Below, in pieces: positions 44,122-55,655 of a stretch of DNA of 64,000 nt (position 1 is its first letter; each line of letters begins with the position of its first letter). The position numbers and the translations under genes are program-made. This DNA is from Mesorhizobium tianshanense (GTDB lineage Bacteria; Pseudomonadota; Alphaproteobacteria; Rhizobiales; Rhizobiaceae): NCBI RefSeq assembly GCF_007830515.1, contig NZ_VLKT01000010.1, positions 62,001 to 126,000 of the forward strand, given 5' to 3'. Under the pieces are notes generated by a model. The model saw only the letters and a program-made list of their open reading frames with translations, was not told the origin of the DNA and did no database searches.

Positions 44122-45567
44122 TCATGCGTTCAGCGCGCGGCCATAGGCGTCGAGCACGCTTTCCTTCATCATCTCCGACAGCGTCGGATGCGGGAAGATC
44201 GTGTGCATCAGCTCTTCCTCGGTGGTTTCCAGGTTCATCGCGACGACAAAGCCCTGGATCAGTTCGGTCACCTCGGCGCCGACCATATGCGCGCCGAGCA
44301 GCTGGCCGGTCTTCCTGTCGAAGATGGTCTTGATGAAGCCCTGGTCTTCGCCGAGCGCGATGGCCTTGCCGTTGGCGGCGAACTGGAAGCGGCCGACGCG
44401 GATGTCCTTGCCCTCGGCTTTTGCTTTCGCTTCGGTCAGCCCGACGGAGGCGACCTGCGGGTTGCAATAGGTGCAGCCCGGAATCTTCAGCTTGTCGGTG
44501 GCGTGCACGCCGGGGAAATTGGCGATCTTTTCCACGCACACCACGCCCTCATGCTCGGCCTTGTGGGCAAGCATGGGCGGGCCGGCGACATCGCCGATGG
44601 CATAGATGCCGGGCACGTTGGTCTTGCCGTAGCCGTCGACGACGACGCAGCCGCGATCGGTCTTCACGCCGAGCGCTTCGAGGCCGAGATTCTCGATGTT
44701 GCCCTGCACGCCGACGGCCGAGATCATCCGGTCGGCGGTGATCTTCTCGACCTTGCCATCCTTCATCTCGACATGCGCGGTAACCGAGTTCGCGCCCTTC
44801 TCGACCTTGGTCACCTTGGCTTCGAGGATGATCCTCATGCCTTGCTTCTCAAACTGCTTCTGCGCGAATTTCGAGACCTCGGCATCCTCGACCGGCATGA
44901 CGGCCGGCAACAGCTCGACGACCGTCACCTCCGCGCCCATGGTGCGGTAGAATGAGGCGAACTCGATGCCGATTGCGCCCGAGCCCATCACCAGCAGCGA
45001 TTTCGGCATCTCCTTCGGCACCATCGCCTCGAAATAGGTCCAGATCAGTTTGCCGTCGGGCTCGATGCCGGGCAACGCCCGCGGCCTGGCGCCAGTCGCC
45101 AGGATGATGTGTTTTGCGGTGTAGGTACCCTCGCCCTTGACGCCCTTGGGCGCCGGCGGCTGCGGCTCCATCGGCTTCTTGGAGGATTTCGAAACAACAA
45201 CTTCACCGGGCTTGGAGAGCTTGGCTTCGCCCCAGATCACATCGACCTTGTTCTTCTTCATCAGGAAGGCAACGCCGCCATTCAACCGCAGCGAGACCTT
45301 TCGCGAGCGGTCGACCACGGCTGATGTGTCGACGCTGACCTTGCCGTCGATTTTCAGCCCGTAGTCCTTTAGATGATCCGAATAATGCATGATCTCGGCC
45401 GAACGCAGCAGCGCTTTGGTCGGGATGCAGCCCCAGTTGAGGCAGATGCCGCCGAGATGCTCGCGCTCGACGATCGCCGTCTTGAAGCCGAGCTGGGCCG
45501 AACGCACTGCCGCGACGTAGCCGCCGGGGCCAGAGCCGATGATGATGACGTCATAATTCTCAGCCAC
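44122..45567 (-). CDS. lpdA: Dihydrolipoyl dehydrogenase (E3), 481 aa
   Basis: FAD enzyme that reoxidises lipoyl arms of the pyruvate dehydrogenase complex and passes electrons to NAD. DVIIIGSGPGGYVAAVRSAQ binds FAD, GGICLNWGCIPTKALL has the redox-active Cys pair, LLVMGSGAIGIEFASFYRTM binds NAD, and the C-terminal HPTLSE (His) acts at the dimer interface. The GTG at 45567 follows GGGAG and fits the family; the longer frame to 45804 is a shadow. It is the last gene of the pdh operon. Confidence 0.96.
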   Translation of the reverse strand: MAENYDVIIIGSGPGGYVAAVRSAQLGFKTAIVEREHLGGICLNWGCIPTKALLRSAEIMHYSDHLKDYGLKIDGKVSVDTSAVVDRSRKVSLRLNGGVAFLMKKNKVDVIWGEAKLSKPGEVVVSKSSKKPMEPQPPAPKGVKGEGTYTAKHIILATGARPRALPGIEPDGKLIWTYFEAMVPKEMPKSLLVMGSGAIGIEFASFYRTMGAEVTVVELLPAVMPVEDAEVSKFAQKQFEKQGMRIILEAKVTKVEKGANSVTAHVEMKDGKVEKITADRMISAVGVQGNIENLGLEALGVKTDRGCVVVDGYGKTNVPGIYAIGDVAGPPMLAHKAEHEGVVCVEKIANFPGVHATDKLKIPGCTYCNPQVASVGLTEAKAKAEGKDIRVGRFQFAANGKAIALGEDQGFIKTIFDRKTGQLLGAHMVGAEVTELIQGFVVAMNLETTEEELMHTIFPHPTLSEMMKESVLDAYGRALNA

Positions 45568-45586
45568 GGATTTTCTCCCTGATTCC

Positions 45587-46225
45587 CTAGAGTTCCAGCA
45601 TGACGCGCACGATTGGCGCCAATGCCTGACCGATTTTCCGTGTGTTCTCCGCATCGAGATGGACACCGTCGAGCGGCGTGGTCTCAGCCACCGTGCCGGC
45701 ATCGAAGAAGCCGCAGCCGGCTTCGTCGGCAAGGGCGGAATATTGCGCCGCCAATCGCAGCGAGGCGTCATCGCCGCCGGCGAACATTTCCTTGAATTCG
45801 GCATTCTCCGTGCGGCTGACAGCGGGCGGTGCGACGATCAGGATCTGCGGCGCCGGCCAATTGAACGGATAGTCGTGACCACGCACGATATCGATCAGGC
45901 GCTGGATGCCTTGCTTGGCGGCGACCGGATTGCCGTGGATCCACGGCTTCATGTCGTTGGCGCCGAGCATGATGATGATCAGGTCGATCGGCGCATGCGT
46001 CATCAGAACCGTCGGCAGCACTCTCGCGCCGTTGCGGTCGGCACCGGCCAGGTGGTCGTCGAAGGCCGTGGTGCGACCGTTCAGGCCTTCGGCAATAACT
46101 TCCACGCCATTGCCCAGCGTTGCCTGCAGCACACTCGGCCAGCGGTCCTTGAGCGGGTGGCGATCCAGACTTGCCGCATCGTAGCCCCAGGTCAGCGAGT
46201 CGCCGTAGCAAAGAATTGTCTTCAT
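45587..46225 (-). CDS. SGNH/GDSL hydrolase (arylesterase-like), 212 aa
   Basis: The SGNH blocks are clear: CYGDSLTWGYD (catalytic Ser9), EGLNGRTT (Gly block), MLGANDMKP (Asn block) and DGVHLDAENT (Asp/His block). These enzymes hydrolyse aryl or acetyl esters in the cytoplasm. Its position inside the pyruvate dehydrogenase operon, between pdhC and lpdA, is typical of Mesorhizobium and unexplained metabolically. The start ATG 46225 overlaps the stop of a small upstream gene as ATGA. Confidence 0.9.
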   Translation of the reverse strand: MKTILCYGDSLTWGYDAASLDRHPLKDRWPSVLQATLGNGVEVIAEGLNGRTTAFDDHLAGADRNGARVLPTVLMTHAPIDLIIIMLGANDMKPWIHGNPVAAKQGIQRLIDIVRGHDYPFNWPAPQILIVAPPAVSRTENAEFKEMFAGGDDASLRLAAQYSALADEAGCGFFDAGTVAETTPLDGVHLDAENTRKIGQALAPIVRVMLEL

Positions 46226-46356
46226 GCGCTTGCCTCTCCCCCGCCAAAGCCTGTCTGCGAACGTCTTACCTGCCAGCGCACGAACAGCCATCGAATGACA
46301 ATCGCCACGATGCCGGGAAGGATGAAGGAAAAAAGGCTGGTGACGAATTTCCGCAC
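46222..46356 (-). CDS. Small membrane protein in the pdh operon, 44 aa
   Basis: A GTG at 46356, preceded by AAGGAAGAAGG, opens a frame encoding MRKFVTSLFSFILPGIVAIV then IRWLFVRWQVRR and a Gly-rich tail: one transmembrane span with a basic cytoplasmic flank. Its stop overlaps the SGNH hydrolase ATG as ATGA, and it begins 14 bases after pdhC. Operon position, ribosome site and overlap make it a likely real gene that standard pipelines miss. Function unknown. Confidence 0.6.
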   Translation of the reverse strand: MRKFVTSLFSFILPGIVAIVIRWLFVRWQVRRSQTGFGGGEASA

Positions 46357-46370
46357 CGCCTTCTTCCTTT

Positions 46371-47741
46371 CTAGACCAGCATGCCCATCGGGTTTTCGAT
46401 CATGCGCTTGAAGGCAACGAGCAGTTCGGCGCCGAGTGCACCGTCGACGGCGCGGTGATCGGTCGACAGCGTCACCGACATGATGGTGGCGATCTTGATC
46501 TCGCCGTTCTTGACCACCGCGCGCTCCTCGCCGGCGCCGACCGCCAGTATCGTCGCATGCGGCGGGTTGATGACGGCGGCAAAGTCCTTGATGCCGAACA
46601 TGCCGAGATTGGACACGGCCGTCGTGCCGCCCTGATACTCTTCCGGCTTCAGCTTGCGGCTGCGGGCACGGCTGGCGAGATCCTTCATCTCGTTGGAGAT
46701 GACCGACAGCGTCTTTTCGTCGGCACGCCGGATGATCGGCGTGATCAGCCCGCCGGGGATCGATACCGCGACGCCGACATCCGCATGCTTGTGCTTGACC
46801 ATGGCGCTTTCGGTCCACGACGCATTGGCATCGGGTACCGCCATCAGTGCCATCGCCATCGCCTTGATCACCATGTCGTTGACCGACAGCTTGTAGGCGG
46901 GCGCCTCGCCCTTTTCGGTCTTCTTCATGGGTGCAGCCGCATTGATCTGCGTGCGCAGCGCCAGAAGCGCGTCGAGGTCGCAGTCGAGCGTCAGGTAGAA
47001 ATGCGGAATGGTGGTCGTGGCCTCGACCAGCCGGCGCGCGATGGTCTTGCGCATGTTGTCGTGCGGGACAAGCTCGTAGGAGTCTTCGGCAAACAGTTTC
47101 AGCACCTGCTCGTCCGACATCGCCTTTGGTGCGGCCGCCGGAGCACCGGCGGGCGCCGCTCTTGCAGCGGGCGCCTTGGCGCCGCCGCTGGAAATCGCTG
47201 CATCCACATCGGCCTTGACGACCCGGCCATGCGGGCCGGTGCCCGCCACCGCCGAGACATCGACACCGGCCTCCCGGGCGATGCGGCGGGCAAGCGGCGA
47301 GGCGAAGGTGCGCTCCCCGCTTGCATGGCCGTTGGCGACCGGAGCCGCTTCCGCCTTGGGCGCAGGTGCGGCGGCAGGTTCCTGCTCCGGCGCTTCCGGC
47401 TTTGGTGTCTCAGCTTTGGGAGCATCCGCTTTCGGAGCCTCGGCCTTTGCCGGCGCGGCAGCGCCGTCACCGCTCTTGGCGGCAGCTCCTGCATCCTCGC
47501 CTTCGGCCGCGAGCACGGCGATCAGCGCGTTGACCTTGACGCCTTCGGTGCCGGCCGGAACGACCAGCTTGGCGACCGTGCCTTCGTCGACGGCTTCGAC
47601 TTCCATCGTCGCCTTGTCGGTCTCGATCTCGGCGATCACGTCGCCCGGCGAAACCCTGTCGCCTTCCTTGACCAGCCACTTGGAAAGATTGCCCTCTTCC
47701 ATCGTGGGCGACAGGGCCGGCATGGTGATGTTGATCGGCAT
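46371..47741 (-). CDS. pdhC: Pyruvate dehydrogenase E2, dihydrolipoamide acetyltransferase, 456 aa
   Basis: One lipoyl domain ([20 protein letters not shown]; lipoyl Lys in [12 protein letters not shown], about 43), an Ala/Pro/Lys linker, a peripheral subunit-binding domain (ASPLARRIAREAGVDVSAVA), and a catalytic acetyltransferase domain with the active-site STDHRAVDGALGAELL (His). It forms the core of the complex that makes acetyl-CoA. A short DUF5076 gene separates it from pdhB. Confidence 0.96.
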   Translation of the reverse strand: MPINITMPALSPTMEEGNLSKWLVKEGDRVSPGDVIAEIETDKATMEVEAVDEGTVAKLVVPAGTEGVKVNALIAVLAAEGEDAGAAAKSGDGAAAPAKAEAPKADAPKAETPKPEAPEQEPAAAPAPKAEAAPVANGHASGERTFASPLARRIAREAGVDVSAVAGTGPHGRVVKADVDAAISSGGAKAPAARAAPAGAPAAAPKAMSDEQVLKLFAEDSYELVPHDNMRKTIARRLVEATTTIPHFYLTLDCDLDALLALRTQINAAAPMKKTEKGEAPAYKLSVNDMVIKAMAMALMAVPDANASWTESAMVKHKHADVGVAVSIPGGLITPIIRRADEKTLSVISNEMKDLASRARSRKLKPEEYQGGTTAVSNLGMFGIKDFAAVINPPHATILAVGAGEERAVVKNGEIKIATIMSVTLSTDHRAVDGALGAELLVAFKRMIENPMGMLV

Positions 47742-47750
47742 TTTTCCTCC

Positions 47751-48044
47751 TCAGTTCCGCCCGGTTAGCGAACGGTGCTGGATATTGAACTGCTCCGACA
47801 TTCTGCCTCGATAGCCTTCTTCCAATGCCTGAAGCGTCTCGATTTCAGGGATGTCATCTTTTTCCAGTCTCATCCTGGCTATGTGCATGCCGACATCAGC
47901 GAGCACCATGCCCCAGTTGTGAGCGTTTGGTCCAAAGTGGTCTTGCATCGTGATGACCGCGTCCGAACCAATCCAGACGCGGAGTATTTCATCGAATTCG
48001 CTATTCTCGACGACTACCGCGGGAACTTCTAGTTCGCGCGACAT
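47751..48044 (-). CDS. DUF5076 domain protein, 97 aa
   Basis: The protein opens MSRELEVPAVVVENSEFDEI, with LRVWIGSDAVITMQDHFGPN and WGMVLADVGMHIARMR typical of this small alphaproteobacterial family. It begins four bases after the pdhB stop and lies nine bases before pdhC, so it is co-transcribed and co-translated with the complex. Its function is unknown; the operon position suggests it affects assembly or activity of pyruvate dehydrogenase. Confidence 0.85.
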   Translation of the reverse strand: MSRELEVPAVVVENSEFDEILRVWIGSDAVITMQDHFGPNAHNWGMVLADVGMHIARMRLEKDDIPEIETLQALEEGYRGRMSEQFNIQHRSLTGRN

Positions 48045-48048
48045 CTCG

Positions 48049-49455
<1,407 letters not shown>

Positions 49456-49470
49456 GTCCTTGCCCTCTCG

Positions 49471-50517
49471 TTACAGTACGATGTCGGTCCAGAGCTCGGA
49501 CGGATCCGGCTCCGCGTCGTTCTGGGCAAATTCGGCGGCGTCTGCGACGATGTCGCGAACCTCCTTGTCGATGGTCTTGAGCTCGTCCTCATCCGCCCAC
49601 TTCTTCTCGAGCAGCCGCGCCTTGACCTGCTCGATCGGGTCTCGCTCGGAGCGCATCTTCTGCACTTCCTCCTTGGAGCGGTACTTTGCCGGATCGGACA
49701 TCGAGTGCCCGCGATAGCGGTAGGTCTGCATTTCGAGGATCAGCGGCCCCTTGCCGGCGCGGCACCATTCGGTTGCGAGATCGCCGGCGGCCTTGACCGC
49801 GCGGACATCCATGCCGTCGACCTGAATGCCCGGGATCTTGAAGGAGGCGCCGCGGTGCGAAAAATCCGTCTCGGCCGACGACCGTGAAACCGAGGTGCCC
49901 ATGGCGTAGCGGTTGTTCTCGATGATGTAGATCACAGGCAGCTTCCACAGCGAGGCCATGTTGAAGCTCTCATAGACCTGCCCCTGATTGGCGGCGCCGT
50001 CGCCGAAATAGGTCAGCGTCACATTGTTGTTGTCACGGTAGCGGTTGGCGAAGGCAAGGCCCGTGCCGAGCGAAACCTGCGCGCCGACAATGCCGTGGCC
50101 GCCGTAAAAATGCTTCTCCTTGGAAAACATGTGCATGGAGCCGCCCTTGCCCCTCGACAAGCCGCCGCGGCGCCCGGTCAACTCGGCCATGACGCCGCGC
50201 GGCGACAGTTCCATCGCCAGCATATGACCATGGTCGCGGTAGGCGGTGATCATCTGGTCGCCATCGACCAGCGCCATCTTCATGCCGGTGACAACCGCTT
50301 CCTGACCGATATAGAGGTGACAGAAGCCGCCAATGAAGCCCATGCCGTAAAGCTGGCCGGCCTTTTCCTCGAAGCGGCGGATAAGCAGCATGCGCCGGTA
50401 GGCGTCAAGCTCCTCGTCCTTGGTGAAGTCGACAGGCTTGGGAGCCGAAAGCCCCGCCGATTTACCGTCGGGTCTGGATTTGGATTTGGCAGGCGCTTTT
50501 CTGGCGGCGGTGGCCAT
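49471..50517 (-). CDS. pdhA: Pyruvate dehydrogenase E1 alpha subunit, 348 aa
   Basis: Thiamine-diphosphate-binding subunit: YRRMLLIRRFEEKAGQLYGM at the start, GGSMHMFSKEKHFYGGHGIV, and the TPP motif GDGAANQGQVYESFNMASLW through IENNRYAMGTS. RYRGHSMSDPAKYRSKEEV is the family's phosphorylation-loop region. It decarboxylates pyruvate with pdhB. It is the first gene of the pdhA-pdhB-DUF5076-pdhC-small ORF-SGNH-lpdA operon. Confidence 0.96.
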   Translation of the reverse strand: MATAARKAPAKSKSRPDGKSAGLSAPKPVDFTKDEELDAYRRMLLIRRFEEKAGQLYGMGFIGGFCHLYIGQEAVVTGMKMALVDGDQMITAYRDHGHMLAMELSPRGVMAELTGRRGGLSRGKGGSMHMFSKEKHFYGGHGIVGAQVSLGTGLAFANRYRDNNNVTLTYFGDGAANQGQVYESFNMASLWKLPVIYIIENNRYAMGTSVSRSSAETDFSHRGASFKIPGIQVDGMDVRAVKAAGDLATEWCRAGKGPLILEMQTYRYRGHSMSDPAKYRSKEEVQKMRSERDPIEQVKARLLEKKWADEDELKTIDKEVRDIVADAAEFAQNDAEPDPSELWTDIVL

Positions 50518-50689
50518 GCATCACTCCCTGTTGGCGTCTCTTGCGGACACTGAGGGAGATCAGTTCTCCCCACCGATTTGGAGGAGGCTAACACGCGGGA
50601 AAGCGTTTCGCCATGCCGAAAAATGCATGGCTGACATGCATCTAAGAGATTAAAATCATTGACAATATTGGCGATTAACTGAAATTCGG

Positions 50690-51013
50690 TTATCTTGCAG
50701 AGGCCGGTAACATGATGGTGATTTCGTCGGCATGGGACATGTTGAGCGCCTTGCGCGCCTGCTCGTCGAGCATGTCTTTCTCCAGCGTGCCTTGATGCAG
50801 GAGCTGAACGCGCCGCTCTAGGTCAATCCGGCGCGCCTTGACGGCATCGAGCTTACCTTGCAGATCGACGGTTTCGGCTTCCAAGCGATATTTTGAATAG
50901 ATGCCGAATTCGCCATGATAGGCGTGAAAGCCGAAATAAGCCAGGAATGCTACGCAGAGCGAGGGAATGATCAGCCGACCGGTATTTCTGTGCTTGTGCT
51001 GGCGTGTCCACAT
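50690..51013 (-). CDS. ftsB: FtsB/DivIC-type septum formation initiator, 107 aa
   Basis: One transmembrane segment near the N-terminus (LIIPSLCVAFLAYFGFHAYH) and a coiled coil (YRLEAETVDLQGKLDAVKAR, RIDLERRVQLLHQG). The C-terminal DEQARKALNMSHADEITIML is the family's extracytoplasmic motif. FtsB bridges FtsL and FtsQ in the divisome. The position between eno and pdhA is the normal one in rhizobia. Confidence 0.88.
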   Translation of the reverse strand: MWTRQHKHRNTGRLIIPSLCVAFLAYFGFHAYHGEFGIYSKYRLEAETVDLQGKLDAVKARRIDLERRVQLLHQGTLEKDMLDEQARKALNMSHADEITIMLPASAR

Positions 51014-51027
51014 GATCCAAATCCCTT

Positions 51028-51064
51028 AGAGCGCCGTGCGTCCTCTTGGACGCGCAAACGCTCT
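51028..51064. repeat. Partial copy of the family A intergenic repeat
   Basis: AGAGCG-CCGTGCGTCC-TCTTGGACGCGC-AAA-CGCTCT, an inverted repeat that shares the GCGCCGTGCGTCC core with 40356-40458. It is a single-hairpin remnant between eno and ftsB. Confidence 0.55.
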
Positions 51065-51144
51065 AACACTCTTCGACCTAGCCTCCTTTCTCGCCCAATT
51101 GTGCTTAATGGACGGTTACGCGCGACTGGATTTGGCAATGTTGA

Positions 51145-51175
51145 AACAAAAAGGGCGAGGATGCCCCCGCCCTTT
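51145..51175 (-). terminator. Rho-independent terminator of eno
   Basis: On the minus strand AAAGGGCG pairs with CGCCCTTT (plus 51150-51157 and 51168-51175), followed by T-rich sequence. It lies about 25 bases past the eno stop. Confidence 0.75.
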
Positions 51176-51198
51176 CGCTTCCGGATATTTCTGTGGGC

Positions 51199-52515
<1,317 letters not shown>

Positions 52516-52682
52516 TTAGCCAAAGTGCCGCAAAACGCAATCGGGGCGTCTGCAAATATTGCCGCAACCTCCGCGCTGGCGATTCACGAAGCACGAAATT
52601 GATGTCATCATAAGTCATGGCGGCCTGCGGCTTTCTGGTTTATGCTTGCAGTCGCGCGGGGCGAAACAGGAGGAGTTTCGCC

Positions 52683-52802
52683 ATGTCCCAGTTGAGCGGT
52701 ATCGTGAGTTTGTTCCTGATCGCGGCGGCATTCCTGACGTCGTGTGACACCCAGCAGTCGCAACAAGGCGCGGTAGAGTTGTCGACCCTTCAGGCGGAGT
52801 AG
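52683..52802 (+). CDS. Small lipoprotein-like peptide, 39 aa
   Basis: ATG 52683 has AGGAGG nine bases upstream. The peptide is a signal sequence, MSQLSGIVSLFLIAAAFLTS, followed by Cys in a weak lipobox (FLTSC, Cys 21) and an 18-residue Gln/Ser-rich mature part. It resembles entericidin-size lipoproteins without matching them. A strong terminator follows, so it is an independent transcript. Function unknown. Confidence 0.6.
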   Translation: MSQLSGIVSLFLIAAAFLTSCDTQQSQQGAVELSTLQAE

Positions 52803-52817
52803 ATATCCCGCAAAAAA

Positions 52818-52845
52818 GGCCCCCGGTTCAACCGGGGGCCTTTTT
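52818..52845. terminator. Strong bidirectional terminator
   Basis: GGCCCCCGGTT (52818-52828) and AACCGGGGGCC form a perfect hairpin around two bases or so, with six A before it and five T after it. It serves the small lipoprotein gene and the convergent PRC-barrel gene. Confidence 0.88.
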
Positions 52846-52863
52846 GATTCCGGCAGATCAAGG

Positions 52864-53229
52864 TCAATGCCAGTAGGGTTCGACCTTGTAATAGTTGTAT
52901 GAAGCGTCGCGTGCCGCTTCACCGTCGGCGCCCGTCAATTCGTTGATCGAATAGGCGGGAGCAGTCTTCAGTTGCTCCTTCGTGAACGGCACGACGTAGC
53001 CGCCCTTGTTTTCGTCATAGTCGAGGCTCGCCCACGGAATGGCATGGTACTTCTCGCCGATGCCGAGAAATCCGCCAAAGCCGATGACGGCAAACATGAT
53101 GCCGTTCGACAACTTATCGAGCATGACATCCTCGATGTCGCCGATGTGCGTGCCTTCCGTGTTGTAGACGGATGTGCCGATGACACGCGAGGCAGCGATG
53201 GCTTCAGTGTGTCCTGTCTGGGTCGTCAT
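52864..53229 (-). CDS. PRC-barrel domain protein, 121 aa
   Basis: A single PRC-barrel with ASRVIGTSVYNTEGTHIGDI and EDVMLDKLSNGIMFAVIGFG, then AIPWASLDYDENKGGYVV, the standard rhizobial layout. Most such proteins are cytoplasmic or periplasmic and stress-related, with no known activity. ATG 53229 follows AAGGAGAAG; the longer frame to 53268 is not needed. A near-consensus EcfG promoter lies upstream. Confidence 0.87.
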   Translation of the reverse strand: MTTQTGHTEAIAASRVIGTSVYNTEGTHIGDIEDVMLDKLSNGIMFAVIGFGGFLGIGEKYHAIPWASLDYDENKGGYVVPFTKEQLKTAPAYSINELTGADGEAARDASYNYYKVEPYWH

Positions 53230-53266
53230 GGTGTGCTTCTCCTTGTCGTTGACGCTATGCATTGAC

Positions 53267-53291
53267 AATGAGAGGCGCGGATGAAAGTTCC
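53267..53291 (-). promoter_or_regulatory. Probable EcfG-type promoter of the PRC-barrel gene
   Basis: On the minus strand GGAAC (53287-53291), 16 bases, then CATT (53267-53270), one mismatch from CGTT. The spacing is right and it lies 37 bases before the ATG at 53229. Confidence 0.5.
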
Positions 53292-53326
53292 AGACTTTTC
53301 GACGCCGACCCGGGCCTGGGGTATGT

Positions 53327-54157
53327 TCAGCCCTTGGCGACGCGGTCGAACGCCATCAACCTTTCCAGCAATGGCGGAAGATCCTTCAGCGGCACCATGT
53401 TGGGGCCGTCGGAGGGGGCATTGTCGGGATCCTGATGCGTCTCGATGAAGACGCCGGCGACACCGACCGCCACTGCGGCGCGCGCCAGCGTCTCTACGAA
53501 GCGCCGATCGCCACCCGTGGAGCCGCCCTGCCCGCCCGGCTGCTGCACCGAATGCGTAGCGTCGAAAATCACCGGCGCGCCGATCTCGGCCATGATCGGC
53601 AGAGCGCGCATATCGGATACCAGCGTGTTGTAGCCGAAGGATGCGCCGCGTTCGGTGACCAGCACATTGGCGTTGCCGGAACCGGTGATCTTGGCGACGA
53701 CGTTCTTCATGTCCCACGGTGCGAGGAACTGGCCTTTCTTCACATTGACGACCTTGCCGGTTCGTGCCGCCGCGATCAGCAGATCGGTCTGGCGGCTGAG
53801 GAAAGCCGGAATCTGCAGGATATCGACATGCGGCGCCACGACCGCGCACTGTTCCTCGGTATGGACATCGGTCAGGATCGGCAGCGAAAACGCCTTGCGC
53901 AGATCGTCGAACACGGGCAGCGCCGCATCGAGCCCGGCGCCGCGCGTGCCGCCAAGCGAGGTGCGGTTGGCCTTGTCGTAGCTGGTCTTGTAGACGAGAC
54001 CCAGCCCCAGCTTCTCAGTCAATTCCTTCAGCGCGCCAGCCATGTCGAAGGCGTGCTGGCGCGATTCAAGCTGGCACGGGCCGGCAATCAGCGACATCGG
54101 CGCGGTGTTGCCGAAGACGACGTTGCCGACAGTGACGGAGGAATTGGGCTTGCTCAT
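53327..54157 (-). CDS. kdsA: 3-deoxy-8-phosphooctulonate (KDO-8-P) synthase, 276 aa
   Basis: Joins arabinose-5-phosphate and phosphoenolpyruvate for lipopolysaccharide core KDO. Family blocks are LIAGPCQLESRQHAFDMAGA, YKTSYDKANRTSLGGTRGAG, TDVHTEEQCAVVAPHVDILQ, KKGQFLAPWDMKNV and FDATHSVQQPGGQGGSTGGD. The length is typical. The start overlaps the VOC gene stop as ATGA. Near eno, as in other rhizobia. Confidence 0.96.
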   Translation of the reverse strand: MSKPNSSVTVGNVVFGNTAPMSLIAGPCQLESRQHAFDMAGALKELTEKLGLGLVYKTSYDKANRTSLGGTRGAGLDAALPVFDDLRKAFSLPILTDVHTEEQCAVVAPHVDILQIPAFLSRQTDLLIAAARTGKVVNVKKGQFLAPWDMKNVVAKITGSGNANVLVTERGASFGYNTLVSDMRALPIMAEIGAPVIFDATHSVQQPGGQGGSTGGDRRFVETLARAAVAVGVAGVFIETHQDPDNAPSDGPNMVPLKDLPPLLERLMAFDRVAKG

Positions 54158-55062
54158 GCGATCTCCCGGAAAATGAAGGCCGCACCCTGCCCGGATGCCG
54201 GCCGCACGACAATATCATTGCCGCGTATGTCGTGTTCGACGGAACGGGCTGCAAGCAGCTTTGCAACGGCGTCTGCGCGGCGAACCGAAAAGACTATCGC
54301 CGCGAAGCAGAGTTCCGACGGCGCACCGGCAGCCATGCCGAAGCGCTTTTCGAAAGCGACGGGGTCAAGCAGGGTCAAGGTTGCGTTCAACAGGCCAAAC
54401 GCGATGCTGCTCCCCTGCCCGGCGGCGGGACTGCGCGCCGCGATTGAAATCAGTCGGCGCTGTTCGGAGGGCTCGTCGCTGACCGCCACGACTTCGATGA
54501 TGCCGGTCGCGCCATTGGCGTGGATTTGCAACGCGGCGCGGTCCACTTTCGGCGCATTGATCCGCTCGCAGGCGAACAGGAATGCGTCCGTCGCCCCAGC
54601 GCCGGAGGCAAAGGCCAGTTTGAACGATGCCGTGTCGCTCTTTCCCGCCGCGTCGGTGACGGCGCGCGAAAAGCTCAGCATGTCTCCGGCCGACAGGCCG
54701 GTTTCGACATAGCGCGCGTGATCGGCTTCCGCGTTCCCGGTACCCAGCACCAGGGCGGAAAAACCCTCACTGCCACGCTTGCCGCGGTAGGTATGATCGC
54801 GCGCGACGAAGACGTTGCCGTCCGCGATCGCTTTCGCCGCCGCTTGCGCGTTGCCCACCGCCAGCGGCTCGAGATAGGTGCCGTCTTCAAGGAAGACGCA
54901 GCAGTTTTCCGTTCCGAAAGGATGGATGCCGGTCGGCGCCACGACAAAGCCAAGCGAATCGAGCCGCGCCCGCGCCACGTCGAGGCTCGCGGTCGGCAGC
55001 ACAAGATGGTCAAGCGGATAAGCGCCTGGCGAATGTGGGCCTGCTAGCATTGTCTCGGTCAT
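54154..55062 (-). CDS. VOC (glyoxalase-like domain) protein, 302 aa
   Basis: Two vicinal-oxygen-chelate repeats; the first opens PLDHLVLPTASLDVARARLD, with FGTENCCVFLEDGTYLEPLA, which matches the Glyoxalase_3-like family. The second half repeats the fold with HANGATGIIEVVAVSDEPSE. The family includes metal-dependent dioxygenases, isomerases and binding proteins; the substrate is unknown. It is coupled to kdsA by an ATGA overlap, although no KDO role is known. Confidence 0.85.
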   Translation of the reverse strand: MTETMLAGPHSPGAYPLDHLVLPTASLDVARARLDSLGFVVAPTGIHPFGTENCCVFLEDGTYLEPLAVGNAQAAAKAIADGNVFVARDHTYRGKRGSEGFSALVLGTGNAEADHARYVETGLSAGDMLSFSRAVTDAAGKSDTASFKLAFASGAGATDAFLFACERINAPKVDRAALQIHANGATGIIEVVAVSDEPSEQRRLISIAARSPAAGQGSSIAFGLLNATLTLLDPVAFEKRFGMAAGAPSELCFAAIVFSVRRADAVAKLLAARSVEHDIRGNDIVVRPASGQGAAFIFREIA

Positions 55063-55203
55063 GCCGGCGCGGTGTGCATCATTCCGGACGTTGGTTCAAG
55101 AGCCTCGCCCGACGCCGCAAGGATCAATACGGCCGATCGCGAAGCCTGCTACGCGGGGCTCCAGAATACTTGCAGCTGCCGGAAACCAACCTACGTCATC
55201 CAA

Positions 55204-55329
55204 ATGAGGAATATCCTGTTCATAGCGGCCGCGGTCGTCGCGATAGCTGTTCTTGCCATGCTGGTCTGGAACGCGCCCAAGCGGCCGGGCGCCGATCCGA
55301 CCGAGCCGACTGCCGCCCAGACGGAGTAA
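55204..55329 (+). CDS. Small single-pass membrane protein, 41 aa
   Basis: MRNILFIAAAVVAIAVLAML forms one N-terminal transmembrane helix and is followed by a Pro/Thr/Glu-rich tail (WNAPKRPGADPTEPTAAQTE). ATG 55204 has a modest GAGG overlap and lies outside any other gene. No family is recognised. Small single-span proteins of this sort are numerous in the window. Confidence 0.5.
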   Translation: MRNILFIAAAVVAIAVLAMLVWNAPKRPGADPTEPTAAQTE

Positions 55330-55364
55330 GGGAAGCACGTTGCTCCCGCTTCGGCGATTTCTCT

Positions 55365-55655
55365 TCAGGTCGCCGCCACAATATCCGCCGAATATCGCAA
55401 TTCGCGCAGCGGTTTGACCTGGCTGGTCGTCTCGGCATAGAGCGGATGCGCCTTGTAGGCGGCCAGAGCGGCATCATCCTCAAACTCGGCATAGACGACG
55501 ACGTCGATTTCGTTCGAAAGCGGGTCGACCTTGGTGTTGAGCGTCACTTCGAAAAAACGGGAATGGGGAATGTCGCCCAGCGCCAGCAAGCCCGTGCGTA
55601 CGGCCTCGACATCCGCTTTGTGCCGCGCGCTGAAAAAAACGATATGCCGGATCAA
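55365..55655 (-). CDS. Dabb (stress-responsive A/B barrel) domain protein, 96 aa
   Basis: Dimeric alpha/beta barrel fold: MIRHIVFFSARHKADVEAVR at the start, then SRFFEVTLNTKVDPLSNEID and DVVVYAEFEDDAALAAYKAH with PLYAETTSQVKPL. The conserved His4 and the Y-x-x-H-P-x-Y segment are the Dabb hallmarks. The function is unknown in bacteria; some homologues are oxidative-stress proteins. Monocistronic. Confidence 0.85.
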   Translation of the reverse strand: MIRHIVFFSARHKADVEAVRTGLLALGDIPHSRFFEVTLNTKVDPLSNEIDVVVYAEFEDDAALAAYKAHPLYAETTSQVKPLRELRYSADIVAAT